Source: Conchocele bisecta (taxonomy: Eukaryota > Mollusca > Bivalvia > Lucinida > Thyasiridae). From it: a stretch of DNA of 64,000 nucleotides. The translations under genes and the position numbers were made by a program. The notes below the pieces were generated by a model, which saw nothing but the letters and a program-made list of their open reading frames with translations, did no database searches and had not been told where the DNA came from. Position 1 is the stretch's first letter. Each line of letters starts with the position of its first letter. Positions 37,401 through 40,123 of the stretch are shown here, piece after piece. The stretch covers positions 8,459,043-8,523,042 of the forward strand of contig CM055267.1 in NCBI GenBank assembly GCA_029237695.1, read 5' to 3'.

Positions 37401-38199
37401 TAACGTGTTTTCTGTTGCGGTCTCATTATCCCTCACTGATGGGCAAGAGGGGATATAGCGTTAGTCCATGTGCGTCGTGTTTCGTGCGTACGTACTTACA
37501 TACGTTAGTAACACCTTTCTATTTTTAATAACTTCACCGATTTTGATAATATTTGGCCGTAATATGTGTCTAGGGCTGGTGCTTTGTTTTGCATACGACG
37601 CATGTCCAACCGCCCTAGGTCAGGGTCACTGAGGGTCTATGTTCACCTTATTTGTAAGGTAAATGTGTTAACCCTTACAATGCTGTATTAAATTGTGTCG
37701 TCTGCTGCTTATTTAATATTTTCCATATTTCTCAACAAAAACATGGTTTGGCAGCACTTTAGAATCATTTCCATTGGAAATGATTCTAAAGTGCTGTCAA
37801 ACCATATTTTAATGGAGAAAAAAAACAAAATATGGAGAAAAAGCAGACGACAGTTTTTGGTTCCCGCCTTTTAAGGGTTAAAGTTGTTTTTTTATTATCA
37901 AGGCTGCCAGCGAGGGGATTAGCTTCATAATAAGGATGCCCTTGTTTGCATATTTATCACACTGGTGTAATATGATTTTTCATAAACTGTTTATTCACTG
38001 TGAAATCCTATTTTACGCAATAAATATGTAGAATTAAAGTATTTTTATGTTTTTACTAATCTGTCCACGGTTGCAGGTGCGGCCCATCACGTTCACCGAC
38101 TTCGAGGCGGCCCTGCTGTCCGTGAAGCCGTCCGTTTCTGAGAAGGACCTGGACACCTACCTCGACTGGAACAAAACATTTGGCAGTGGCTCACGATGA
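10890..38199 (+). CDS. FIGNL1: fidgetin-like protein 1 (AAA+ ATPase), 18 coding exons
   Basis: Joined exons: 10890-11038, 12158-12243, 13730-13783, 14787-14869, 15586-15883, 16797-16870, 17650-17769, 19863-19969, 20169-20222, 22914-23046, 23702-23802, 25124-25203, 27563-27633, 31062-31223, 33610-33665, 35008-35171, 35796-35896 and 38077-38199. They total 2016 bases, 671 residues plus stop, and all junction phases agree. The product matches the FIGNL1 plan: a helical N-terminal region, a low-complexity linker, an FVPP motif (residues 331-334) of the RAD51-binding region, [15 protein letters not shown], then the AAA domain with Walker A GPPGTGKT (437-444), Walker B FIDEID (494-499), sensor GATNRP and the AARRRF arginine segment, and a C-terminal Vps4-type lid ending [10 protein letters not shown]. 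In animals FIGNL1 acts in the nucleus with FIRRM to remodel RAD51 filaments. As I recall, vertebrate FIGNL1 coding sequence is in one exon, so the 18-exon structure is notable. The N-terminal exons are less conserved and rest on phase and weak similarity. Confidence 0.93.
11077..11243 (-). repeat. tRNA-derived SINE T fragment
   Basis: In reverse orientation it carries the SINE T body: the GTTTAATGTCCCAGCAACAG tail side, ACCACAGTTTAAAAGTCTCA, AGTGGGATGGAAATACT and CACAACCTCCGGTATTGAA. It begins about 38 bases after the exon 1 donor. Confidence 0.7.
11279..11410. repeat. palindromic repeat E
   Basis: Core: GATGGGTTTTGCGAGCAGTG, then GTAGATCCAGATCAGCCTG, ATCCGCAGTCTGATCAGG and ATCTGCACTGTTCGCCATT. 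GATCCAGATCAG and CTGATCAGGATC are inverted arms. Copies recur at 12.3, 21.4, 22.4, 28.0, 33.7 and 55.8 kb; no coding. Confidence 0.65.
11470..11640 (+). repeat. tRNA-derived SINE T
   Basis: An A-box-like TGGCCTAGAGGTTAGAG and a B-box-like AGGTTCAATCC sit about 35 bases apart, followed by the family body CATAGTATTTCCATCCCACT and a final TTCGGGATATTAAACG. The promoter boxes mark a pol III SINE head rather than a functional tRNA, as no acceptor stem closes. Confidence 0.75.
11891..12093. mobile_element. TTAA-type palindromic MITE C
   Basis: It begins after TTAA with CCCTTAGAACGTGGGAA, carries the central palindrome TTTAGAATCATTTCCATT / AATGGAAATGATTCTAAA (11970-12003) and ends GTAAGGGTT. TTAA targets and CCC termini suggest a piggyBac-type MITE. 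The right-hand TTAA is worn. Confidence 0.7.
12158..12243 (+). CDS. FIGNL1: FIGNL1 coding exon 2 (residues 50-79)
   Basis: Acceptor ATTGCAG|A and donor ACTG|GTAACT. In phase it reads [20 protein letters not shown] and VDSFDGETG, comparable to the K-Y-x-x-I-I-D-S segment of vertebrate FIGNL1. The other open frames across it are shadows. Confidence 0.8.
12303..12545. repeat. palindromic repeat E
   Basis: Contains GGCTGTGACTGGAGAAATG, CGAACAGCGCTGACC, GATCAGATTACGCGGATGCG, CTGCACTGGACC and CCCATTTCTCCATTCACAGC. The outer arms (TGACTGGAGAAATG and CATTTCTCCATTCACA) are inverted. Confidence 0.6.
13064..13210. mobile_element. TTAA-type MITE C, internally deleted
   Basis: Flanked by TTAA at 13060-13063 and 13211-13214. 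It starts CCCTTAAAATGCTGGGAAC and keeps GTCGTC/GCAGACGAC-type subterminal sequence, but most of the central palindrome is missing. Confidence 0.7.
13217..13350 (+). repeat. short tandem duplication
   Basis: A unit containing GTGTGCATTGCTAGCTAGTT is present twice exactly, plus one diverged copy (CATTGCTAGCTGCCTGTGTT). Confidence 0.7.
13551..13714. repeat. long near-perfect inverted repeat next to exon 3
   Basis: Two arms of about 80 bases meet at a GGCCTTCCGGCC centre near 13632. The inner arm has AGTCGCGGGAATACTGG and its complement without visible error; the outer arm differs at a few positions. The right arm ends 15 bases before the exon 3 acceptor. In RNA this could form a long hairpin. 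No similar copy is seen in the window. Confidence 0.85.
13730..13783 (+). CDS. FIGNL1: FIGNL1 coding exon 3 (residues 79-97)
   Basis: A 54-base exon reading (G)[17 protein letters not shown], phase 1 in and phase 1 out. The GxNNYA phrase is shared with vertebrate FIGNL1. Acceptor TTTTCAG|G, donor AATG|GTAAAA. Confidence 0.85.
13871..14113. mobile_element. palindromic MITE B
   Basis: Terminal inverted repeats GGGCCCGTTTCACTAAAC and a GTTTAGTGAAACGGCCCC end. A central palindrome TTTACATTTATTGAGC / GCTCAATAAATGTAAA flanks a CATATATGCAG hinge. One of ten copies in the window; typical length is about 235 bases. It carries AATAAA on both strands. Confidence 0.8.
14114..14786. other. FIGNL1 intron 3, no feature recognised
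   Basis: AT-rich unique-looking sequence. A trace of repeat E (CCCCATTTCTCCAGTCACA) sits at 14708-14727. Nothing else recognised. Confidence 0.35.
14787..14869 (+). CDS. FIGNL1: FIGNL1 coding exon 4 (residues 97-124)
   Basis: Reads (E)[18 protein letters not shown], then LQGLRRRVQ. It aligns to the short W-Q-x-x-L-S motif region of FIGNL1. The acceptor after TTGTAG at 14786 is required by phase; another AG two bases later would break the frame. Donor CAG|GTAACT, phase 0. Confidence 0.8.
15012..15165 (+). mobile_element. minimal Helentron-like element, family 5, without tandem core
   Basis: Only 154 bases long: a 5' part TCGTTCGCACTTGTGGACAG then CGCGATATAGTCGGC, a GTACGTACGTAC microsatellite, and a 3' part GCGGGCGCGACATGCGG, GCCGCGGC hairpin and CTAG. 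The same ends bound the 2-kb array at 28679-30724, so this is a natural deletion of the central repeats or an ancestral short form. Confidence 0.75.
15586..15883 (+). CDS. FIGNL1: FIGNL1 coding exon 5 (residues 125-224)
   Basis: The longest N-terminal exon. It encodes a low-complexity, polar linker rich in S, P, Q, R and D, expected to be disordered, as in the middle of vertebrate FIGNL1. Acceptor TTACAG|T, donor GGAG|GTAGAT, phase 1. There is no recognisable domain; assignment rests on phase and the uninterrupted frame. Confidence 0.75.
16006..16384. mobile_element. hAT-like MITE F
   Basis: Bounded by CAGGGCTCCAGAATAGG and CCTTATCTGGAGCTCTG. CAATTA follows the right end and ends the left flank, a possible partial target duplication. 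An inner inverted pair, TAGAATTGTCTCC with GGAGACCATTTTAATG, is diverged. Confidence 0.7.
16797..16870 (+). CDS. FIGNL1: FIGNL1 coding exon 6 (residues 224-248)
   Basis: Reads (G)[20 protein letters not shown], then RPSE. A glycine-rich part of the linker. Acceptor TTGTAG|G, donor GAG|GTAACC, phase 0. Confidence 0.75.
17405..17503 (+). repeat. 30-bp tandem repeat
   Basis: Just over three copies of a 30-base unit that starts GAAATCACCCACCTTACATT. Open frames through it are repeats of [10 protein letters not shown] and are not a gene. It lies in FIGNL1 intron 6. Confidence 0.9.
17650..17769 (+). CDS. FIGNL1: FIGNL1 coding exon 7 (residues 249-288)
   Basis: Reads [20 protein letters not shown], then [20 protein letters not shown]. 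The F-R-T-A-R-Q-Q end is the conserved F-K-T-A-K-x-Q motif of FIGNL1. Acceptor TTGCAG|C, donor ATG|GTGTGT, phase 0. Confidence 0.85.
18013..19123 (+). mobile_element. Helentron-like tandem-repeat element, family 4
   Basis: The 5' hairpin TATACCCACTTTTTTGGG with AATGGGTATA occurs twice in a row (18013 and 18055), then TCCGTCCGTCCGTACGTCCG. Six monomers of about 160 bp share ACTCGAAAAACTTTTTCACC and GGATTATCTCCCCCTTTCGG. The 3' end is a hairpin CGATGGCGCACCATCG, seven bases, and CTAG at 19120-19123. This is the classical Helitron-type 3' end. It sits in FIGNL1 intron 7. Confidence 0.8.
19336..19800. repeat. palindromic repeat G, split by MITE A
   Basis: The left part (GACGAGCCATGTGATTTTGT) and right part (TTTCGTAAACTTTGGATGTC) match the halves of the repeat at 21921-22132, though worn. 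A complete MITE A lies between them. Confidence 0.45.
19397..19694. mobile_element. palindromic MITE A
   Basis: About 300 bases bounded by inverted CAAAGTATACTTATCTAGCA / CTAGATAAGTATACTTT arms and GGCTACAG at the right. The centre is a TTTATTACATTATCACAGCC / GGCTGTGATAATGTAATA palindrome. Orientation of the asymmetric arms is opposite to the copy at 20334. Confidence 0.8.
19863..19969 (+). CDS. FIGNL1: FIGNL1 coding exon 8 (residues 289-324)
   Basis: Reads [20 protein letters not shown], then [15 protein letters not shown]. With the acceptor at GTTTCAG|CAC the junction [16 protein letters not shown] aligns without a gap to FIGNL1 (F-K-T-A-K-x-Q-L-x-V-D-Q-Q-K-K-Y). An upstream AG at 19831-19832 is also in phase and would add ten residues. 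Donor CCAG|GTATGG, phase 2. Confidence 0.85.
19970..20115 (+). repeat. single monomer of family 9
   Basis: One unit matching the array at 31.3-31.8 kb: CTTGAAACTTCATGTGCATG, TTTCTCATCACTCAT, ACCCAATGTCAAGGTCAAAT, then TCTCCTATAACTTCTTTAC. It fills most of the 199-base intron 8 of FIGNL1. Confidence 0.65.
20169..20222 (+). CDS. FIGNL1: FIGNL1 coding exon 9 with FVPP motif (residues 324-342)
   Basis: Reads (R)[19 protein letters not shown]-x-x-x-x-F-V-P-P is the conserved core of the RAD51-binding region of FIGNL1. Acceptor TTTCAG|G, donor CGG|GTAATG, phase 2. Confidence 0.9.
20334..20642. mobile_element. palindromic MITE A
   Basis: A complete copy from CTGTAGCCTATTTCATC to GAAATAGGCTACAG, with the central TTATCACAGCC / GGCTGTGATAA palindrome. 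It serves as the reference copy for this family in the window. Confidence 0.85.
20643..21365. other. FIGNL1 intron 9, no feature recognised
   Basis: No exon or defined repeat. A loose inverted pair around CAAATGGAAACTCGTTTTGAGAT (two parts near 21355) and CTCAAACTCATTTCTATTTG (21256) suggests a diverged palindromic MITE at 21170-21390. Confidence 0.35.
21366..21600. repeat. palindromic repeat E
   Basis: Carries GTGACCAGTGTAGATCCAGG, GGCGAACAGTGCAGATCC, TGATCAGACTGCGGATGCAC and CCCCATTTCTCCAGTCACAG. Same family as at 11279. Confidence 0.65.
21921..22132. repeat. palindromic repeat G
   Basis: Termini GACACGCCATGTGATTTTGT and ACAAAATCACATGGCGTGTC are perfect inverted repeats. The interior is AT-rich with ATTTCATTAAATACGTTTGC and its inverted counterpart. 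Another copy is at 46175-46444. Confidence 0.75.
22385..22520. repeat. palindromic repeat E, diverged
   Basis: Holds GATCAGATGGTGCAGATACG, CAGGCTGATCTGGGA and a CTCATTTCTCATTTGGCAGC end. Confidence 0.45.
22615..22849. mobile_element. palindromic MITE B
   Basis: Bounded by GGGTCCGTTTCATTAA and TTTAGTGAAACGCGTCCC, with the ATTTATTGAGCATAGG central arm. It ends 64 bases before FIGNL1 exon 10. Confidence 0.8.
22914..23046 (+). CDS. FIGNL1: FIGNL1 coding exon 10 (residues 342-386)
   Basis: Reads [40 protein letters not shown] and IMNE. D-E-R-L-K-x-x-E-P-K-M-x-E-L-I-M-N-E is highly conserved before the AAA domain. The start after TGTTGTAG at 22913 is the one that keeps phase with exon 9; a stronger-looking CTCAG at 22857 is out of phase. 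Donor GAG|GTGGGC. Confidence 0.85.
23047..23701. other. FIGNL1 intron 10, no feature recognised
   Basis: Two overlapping open frames at 23227-23497 have no recognisable domain. No repeat terminus identified. Confidence 0.3.
23702..23802 (+). CDS. FIGNL1: FIGNL1 coding exon 11, start of AAA module (residues 387-420)
   Basis: Reads [20 protein letters not shown], then [13 protein letters not shown](P), the N-terminal strand and helix of the AAA domain and diagnostic for FIGNL1. Acceptor TTGTAG|A, donor GGCC|GTAAGT, phase 2. Confidence 0.95.
23969..24182. mobile_element. palindromic MITE J
   Basis: Begins ACAGTAGAACCTCTCTAAAC and ends with the hairpin TACAGTGAAACCTCTCGAAA / GTTTAGAGAAGTTTCACTGT. 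A complete inverted copy is at 53371-53590, and single ends are scattered at 17170, 25290, 25520 and 49440. Confidence 0.65.
24283..24672 (+). repeat. SINE-like repeat D
   Basis: Head: GTTCAT-like TTTCATCCTTACCAGAATTC, GACTGGAGACCTGGTTTGGC. Body: GCGACAGTTGAATCTGG, GAAGGGGCCAAGTGACTGG. Tail: GACCTTAGCTGTTGATAGGC, then GTTAAACACCAATAAACAAA. The CAAA-rich tail and tRNA-like ACGGGATTGAACCC box suggest a SINE of the bivalve type. Confidence 0.75.
24673..24870 (+). repeat. single monomer related to family 7
   Basis: One unit: TCCGTCTGTTTATGTTTCCC, TCTATCATGCTGTGTAAAGT, CCCACTAGTCCCAAAG and AAGGTCACAGACTTGG. Confidence 0.6.
24963..25076. repeat. inverted repeat (palindromic MITE-like)
   Basis: Arms CAATTGTAGTGTCAGAATTA and GATTCTGACACTACAATTG pair, with a second inner pair TAACCTTGACACT / AGTGTCAAGGTTA. 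It lies 47 bases before FIGNL1 exon 12. Confidence 0.8.
25124..25203 (+). CDS. FIGNL1: FIGNL1 coding exon 12, Walker A (residues 420-447)
   Basis: Reads (P)[20 protein letters not shown], then TGKTLI(G). GPPGTGKT is the P-loop that binds ATP; its lysine is residue 443. Acceptor TTCACAG|G, donor ATTG|GTGAGT, phase 1. Confidence 0.96.
25427..25509 (+). repeat. 21-bp tandem repeat
   Basis: Four copies of ACTGTACTGGGGACCTCCCAC-type units, apparently amplified from one end of a MITE J copy (25490-25540 continues TGGTGTCCGGTTTATAGAGG). Confidence 0.85.
25982..26190. mobile_element. TTAA-type palindromic MITE C
   Basis: Starts CCCTTTGAATGCGGGAACC, has the TCATTTCCAAAGGAAATGA centre and ends CAGCACTGTAAGGG before TTAA at 26191-26194. 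The left flank reads TTAT instead of TTAA. Confidence 0.75.
26358..26822 (+). repeat. SINE-like repeat D, diverged
   Basis: Carries GGAATCACGATTTGCCTGG, AAGGGCCAAGTGATTCTGG, TTTGGGATTTTCCCCCC, then GACCTTAGCTGTTGATAGGC and AATAAACAAACAAACAAACA. The 91-residue open frame across its head is not a gene. Confidence 0.7.
27082..27485. mobile_element. hAT-like MITE F
   Basis: Bounded by CAGTGCTCCAGATAAGG and CCTTATCTGGAGCTCTG. It has a perfect inner palindrome around GAATTGTCTCCTTGGAGACA. Confidence 0.75.
27563..27633 (+). CDS. FIGNL1: FIGNL1 coding exon 13 (residues 447-470)
   Basis: Reads (G)[20 protein letters not shown], then SKW, the strand after Walker A and pore-loop region of FIGNL1. Acceptor TTTCAG|G, donor TGG|GTAAGT, phase 0. 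Confidence 0.95.
27634..27984. other. start of FIGNL1 intron 13
   Basis: The exon 13 frame stays open for 180 bases past the donor; this readthrough is not conserved and is taken as intron. No repeat recognised. Confidence 0.4.
27985..28400. repeat. repeat E cluster
   Basis: Several tandem part-copies: ACAGATCAGGAGCTA occurs three to four times, with CCCCTATTTCTC and CCACATTTCTCCAGTCATAG ends. Confidence 0.55.
28533..28635 (+). repeat. tRNA-derived SINE T, partial
   Basis: Holds AGGGTAGAGCATTGTACTTC and GGGTCCAATCCCCACCC, degenerate A and B boxes, then ATTATTTCCATCACACTGG. It stops where a TA microsatellite begins at 28636. Confidence 0.6.
28679..30724 (+). mobile_element. Helentron-like tandem array, family 5, with repeated termini
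   Basis: Three 5' ends (TCGCGCCCGCTTGCGGA at 28679, 29022 and 30544) and two 3' ends (GACATGCAGGCCGCGGCCAT then CTAG, near 30197 and 30724) lie in one head-to-tail array. Between them are GTACGTAC microsatellites, runs of GTTTTTTGGTTAA, and about seven monomers with CTGCAACTGCTTTGCCCATT, CTTGAAACTTCACATGGGTG and CAATGTCAAGGTCAAATTAC. It lies in FIGNL1 intron 13. No coding. Confidence 0.8.
30863..30942. repeat. palindrome H
   Basis: AATTTCCAATAACCTCCGAA and its complement flank a short CACATTTGAATGTG centre. One arm recurs at 36240-36275. A TA microsatellite follows at 30937-30958. Confidence 0.8.
31005..31050 (+). repeat. SINE T tail fragment
   Basis: GACATTAGCTGTTGCTGGGA then CATTAAACACC is the 3' tail of SINE T. 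It ends only 11 bases before FIGNL1 exon 14. Confidence 0.55.
31062..31223 (+). CDS. FIGNL1: FIGNL1 coding exon 14, Walker B (residues 471-524)
   Basis: Reads [60 protein letters not shown] is the pore loop, FIDEID the Walker B with catalytic glutamate 497. Acceptor TTGTAG|G, donor CTG|GTACAA, phase 0. Confidence 0.97.
31262..31816 (+). mobile_element. Helentron-like tandem-repeat element, family 9
   Basis: About three monomers of 150-165 bp share GATTGGCTTGAAACTTCATG, GCATGTTTCTCATCATTCAT and AACATCAAGGTCAAATAACT. The 3' end is CCACCACAGCGATGGG, then GTTGGTGGCATTCTTGT. The 5' hairpin is weak. Confidence 0.65.
32135..32327 (+). repeat. 38-bp tandem repeat
   Basis: Five near-identical copies of a unit containing ACAAGCTACATTATACTTGC and TTGTGTTACAGC. 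It is in FIGNL1 intron 14. Confidence 0.92.
32812..33010 (+). repeat. tRNA-derived SINE T, near complete
   Basis: A box GTGGCCTAGGGGTTAGAAC, B box GGGTTCAAACCTC, body TTGGATGAGACTGAACTGTG and tail CCTTAGCTGTTGCTGGGACG. A close inverted copy is at 63020-63215. Confidence 0.85.
33094..33193. mobile_element. short palindromic MITE
   Basis: Arms GGGTTTGAGATGGGGAATCC and GGATTCCCCGTCTCAGTCC enclose about 55 bases, including a diverged inner pair. Only one copy in the window. Confidence 0.65.
33223..33571. mobile_element. hAT-like MITE F, distinct subfamily
   Basis: Ends CAGAGCTCCAGATAAGC and GCTTATCTGGAGCGCTG match family F but the interior differs (TTGCAACTCAAATAAGGG). It ends 38 bases before FIGNL1 exon 15. 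Confidence 0.65.
33610..33665 (+). CDS. FIGNL1: FIGNL1 coding exon 15, sensor 1 (residues 525-543)
   Basis: A 56-base exon reading [18 protein letters not shown](R). I-G-A-T-N-R carries the sensor 1 asparagine. Acceptor TTGTAG|G, donor ACAG|GTCTGT, phase 2. Confidence 0.95.
33708..33955. repeat. palindromic repeat E
   Basis: Contains GGCTGTAACTGGAGAAATTG, GGTTTTGCGACCAGTGTAGA, TCCAGATCAGACTGTGC and a CCCGATTTCTCTGGTCACAG end. It begins about 43 bases after the exon 15 donor. Confidence 0.65.
34186..34427. mobile_element. palindromic MITE B
   Basis: Complete copy: GGGCCCGTTTCACTAAAC to GTTTAGTGAAACAGCTCCC, with the GAGCATAGGCTGCATATGCA central palindrome. Confidence 0.85.
34440..34468 (+). 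repeat. poly(G) tract
   Basis: An uninterrupted run of about 28 G residues. It can form G-quadruplexes; the length is unreliable in any assembly. Confidence 0.9.
34627..34810 (+). repeat. 29-bp tandem repeat
   Basis: Six exact copies of a 29-base unit containing ATGTTAAATCATCATAGACA plus a partial seventh. The repeats are contiguous, with no spacers. Confidence 0.95.
35008..35171 (+). CDS. FIGNL1: FIGNL1 coding exon 16, arginine fingers (residues 543-598)
   Basis: Reads (R)[54 protein letters not shown]. The D-E-A-A-R-R-R-F segment is the second region of homology, with trans-acting arginines. Acceptor TACACAG|A, donor CACG|GTAATA, phase 1. Confidence 0.95.
35370..35762 (+). repeat. SINE T split by MITE A
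   Basis: Left piece: GGGATGGGCCGTGGCACTGT then ACTTCAATACC. Right piece from 35697: GAGTTCAATCCTAAAATGAC then TATTGACAGGCCATTAAAC. Between them is a whole MITE A, so the SINE is older. Confidence 0.55.
35399..35696. mobile_element. palindromic MITE A inserted in a SINE
   Basis: Complete inverted ends: AGTAGCCTATTTCACCAACA and GTTGGTGAAATCTGCTACAG. The centre has GCCATGTT repeated three times in the loop of the palindrome. Confidence 0.85.
35796..35896 (+). CDS. FIGNL1: FIGNL1 coding exon 17 (residues 598-631)
   Basis: Reads (G)[39 protein letters not shown]-x-x-L-C-R-E-A is the conserved lid helix of the FIGNL1/VPS4 class. Acceptor TTGCAG|G, donor CAG|GTACAG, phase 0. Confidence 0.96.
36164..36275. 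repeat. palindrome plus repeat H arm
   Basis: ACACATTGTTTTAAAGTCAC and GTGACTTTAAAACAATGTGT are inverted; then AAATGTGCTTCCCTTCGGAG matches palindrome H at 30863. The same TTGTTTTAAAGTCACTC phrase is at 28653. Confidence 0.75.
36330..36438 (+). repeat. 34-bp tandem repeat
   Basis: Three copies and a part of a unit with TCTTGTATAGGGTATAGAGT and TTGTGTAAATCTAC. It runs into a family 1 3'-end fragment (36461-36495). Confidence 0.9.
36439..36500 (+). repeat. Helentron-like family 1 3'-end fragment
   Basis: CGACGGGCGTATTTTGTGAC then TGCGGCACTCTTTG, close to the ends at 6584-6613 and 51071. Confidence 0.55.
36770..37250. promoter_or_regulatory. CpG-containing segment with promoter-type motifs in FIGNL1 intron 17
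   Basis: Within 300 bases are a palindromic E-box GTCACGTGAC (36856-36865), an ETS-type CGGAAGT (36908-36914), a CT repeat (36984-36994) and a perfect NRF1-type TGCGCATGCGCA (37123-37134). CpG is denser here than in the flanking repeats. Such combinations occur in broadly active promoters. No exon next to it is recognised, so a promoter role is only an inference. Confidence 0.4.
37428..37945 (+). mobile_element. Helentron-like element, family 8, interrupted by MITE C
   Basis: 5' hairpin TATCCCTC with GAGGGGATA, then a CGTGCGTACGTACTTACATA stretch. 3' end ATCAAGGCTGCCAGCGAGGG, loop, CCCTTGT. The copy holds a complete MITE C at 37672-37877. Confidence 0.7.
37672..37877. mobile_element. TTAA-type palindromic MITE C, intact
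   Basis: Exact TTAA on both sides (37668-37671, 37878-37881), CCCTTACAATGCTG start, TCATTTCCATTGGAAATGA centre, CTTTTAAGGG end. The best-preserved copy in the window. Confidence 0.85.
38077..38199 (+). CDS. FIGNL1: FIGNL1 terminal exon 18 (residues 632-671)
   Basis: Reads [40 protein letters not shown], stop TGA. V-R-P-I-x-x-x-D-F-x-x-A and W-N-K-T-F-G are the conserved Vps4-type C-terminal helix region. Acceptor TTGCAG|G. No AATAAA is seen before 38614, which lies inside the mariner copy. Confidence 0.97.
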   Translation: MRPITFTDFEAALLSVKPSVSEKDLDTYLDWNKTFGSGSR

Positions 38200-38261
38200 T
38201 CCGGGCATTGTCAGTTGTGTTCGGAACCAAAACTTCACACCATGTTTGTTCTCCATACATC

Positions 38262-38430
38262 TACATATGAGACGAGCCATTGATTTTGTACCCAAGAAGC
38301 TGTGTGATTTTTCATGAAAAATATTTACAAAGACCAGACAATATTGTAAATGTGGTATATATTTTCACGGGATATCAAATATCTTCTAAGGCAGAAAATC
38401 ATGTTTGTCTCATATGGTGGGTTCCTAAGA
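38262..38430. repeat. palindromic repeat G, diverged
   Basis: CATATGAGACGAGCCATTGA, TTTTGTACCC and AAAATCATGTTTGTCTCATA form worn inverted ends. It begins 63 bases after the FIGNL1 stop codon. Confidence 0.5.
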
Positions 38431-38447
38431 ATCTGATTGTAGACCCA

Positions 38448-38505
38448 GATCAGCTGGAAACAAACCTTACACGAGTTGTGGACTAGCATCTTAGATCGTT
38501 ATCTG
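38448..38505 (+). repeat. 58-bp direct repeat, left copy
   Basis: GATCAGCTGGAAACAAACCT ... TTAGATCGTTATCTG; a second copy with few differences is at 45089-45146. The pair brackets the nested MITE A / mariner / Helentron-like complex. Confidence 0.85.
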
Positions 38506-38535
38506 TAGCCGATTTCATCAAAATTGCAAAGTATA

Positions 38536-40123
38536 CGAGGGGTGATCCAGAATTACGTAGACTTTTGGTATAACTCAAAGACGGAGAGGTATAAAGAAAC
38601 ACAACTTTACCACAATAAACTACCACCTTTATTGAATGTACATGCATAATTGTAAGTAATTGTGTCAATAGCTGTCGTTATACTGAGCATTTGTAGTAAG
38701 TATGTATAAGCAATGCGGGGCAGCATCACGACGTCGCGCATAACGACGTTATAACTTGATGATGTTACAGTTTTTCAAAGTACTCGCCCTTGCTAGAAAT
38801 GCACTTCTTGTGGCGCTCAATCCACTGTTGATAAGTGTCTAGATACCACTGCTCGTCAAAGGAGGAAACAATATGCTGTGCTGCACATGATAGTTCTTGG
38901 AAGTCATCAAACTTCTGACCTTTCAGTGCCGACTTCACAACAGGAAAGACGCGGAAGTCCATCGGGGCTAGATCCGGTGAATAAGGAGCATGCTTCACAG
39001 TTTCGAAACCACGTAAGCTGATCTCCAACTGGGTCGATGATGCAGTATGGCTTGGTGCGTTGTCCTGATGTAGCAACAAGCGATCAAGGTCCATCCCGGG
39101 TCTTTTCCTGCGCAGAGCTCTGACTAGGTCCCGACATAGTACCTTCGAATGGTACTCGGCATTCACGGTTGTGTGCGGTGGTACTGCATGCTGCAGAATC
39201 ATGCCATGCCGGTCCATGAAGAATATGCACATCTGTTTTCCCACGGACTTGCAGACTCTGGCCTTGTTCGGCAGTGGCGATACTGAGGTTTTCCAATGTT
39301 TTGATTGTTCTTTCGTCTCTGGATCAAAGAGACATAGCCACGTCTCGTCTGTCGTAATGATCCGATCGAGTATGTCATCGCCTTCCTTGCGATAGCGGTT
39401 CAACTCTGTTTTTCTTGTTGTCAGCCGTCAATAATCGGGGGACCCATCTCGCACTAACTTTGTGCATGTGCAGATGTTCTGTGAGAATTCGGTGTACTGT
39501 CCCGTAGCCTTTCCCGGTCATATCACATATGTCTCTCACGGTAACGTGGCGATCACGAATAACGACGTCTTTAATGGTGTCGATTAACGTTGAGTCGATT
39601 TCAAGTTTCCGTCCTTGTCCGGCGTCATCGCGCAAGTCTTCTCTTCCGTCTTTAAACCTCCAGTGCCATTTAAAAGGTGTTTTGCCAAGATTTACACAGA
39701 ACTTTATGACTACGCGATATTCAGCGTATACAGTTGACGTCATTTTTGTCTCAAAATGGTAGGCAACGTTTGTTTATTTTGAATAACTTCGCAGTTGAAA
39801 CGGATATGACGTTGTACGCTTACATTTTCACGTCACGAACATTATTTGTATATCAGACAAATTCGCGGCAAAAATTACGCCAATGGTATGAAGTTATGAT
39901 GTATCTAAAACCTAAAGAAATAACATATTTTTTCCGTGCCCCGCCTCCGTGTTCATGTGTTGCTATGGTAACATGTAGAACTAAGGTACTTAGCTGGGAT
40001 AGTGTCAATCAATGTGTCTTTATTAGAGAAATGTTTGATGATCATTTCTATGTTGATTTCATGTGTCTACAGGTAAATAAAACATATACAGCAAAAGTCT
40101 ACGTAATTCTGGATTACCCCTCG
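38536..40123 (-). mobile_element. mariner transposon copy
   Basis: Length 1588 bases. Inverted ends CGAGGGGTGATCCAGAATTA and its complement differ at one base over about 30. TA target duplications lie at 38534-38535 and 40124-40125. The transposase is on the minus strand and is broken, so the copy is not autonomous, although the ends look fresh. Confidence 0.92.
38765..39743 (-). pseudogene. mariner transposase, frameshifted and deleted
   Basis: Part one, 39743 to about 39390, begins MTSTVYAEYRVVIKFCVNLG and contains WHWRFKDGREDLRDD; about 20 residues usual for the first helix-turn-helix are missing. Part two, from about 39403 to 38765 in another frame, has DETWLCLFD, LLHQDNAPSHTA and YSPDLAPMDF, the DD34D catalytic acids of mariner. 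The frame change falls at the WVPRLLT...NRV / LNRYRKEGDD boundary. It is not functional as it stands. Confidence 0.9.
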
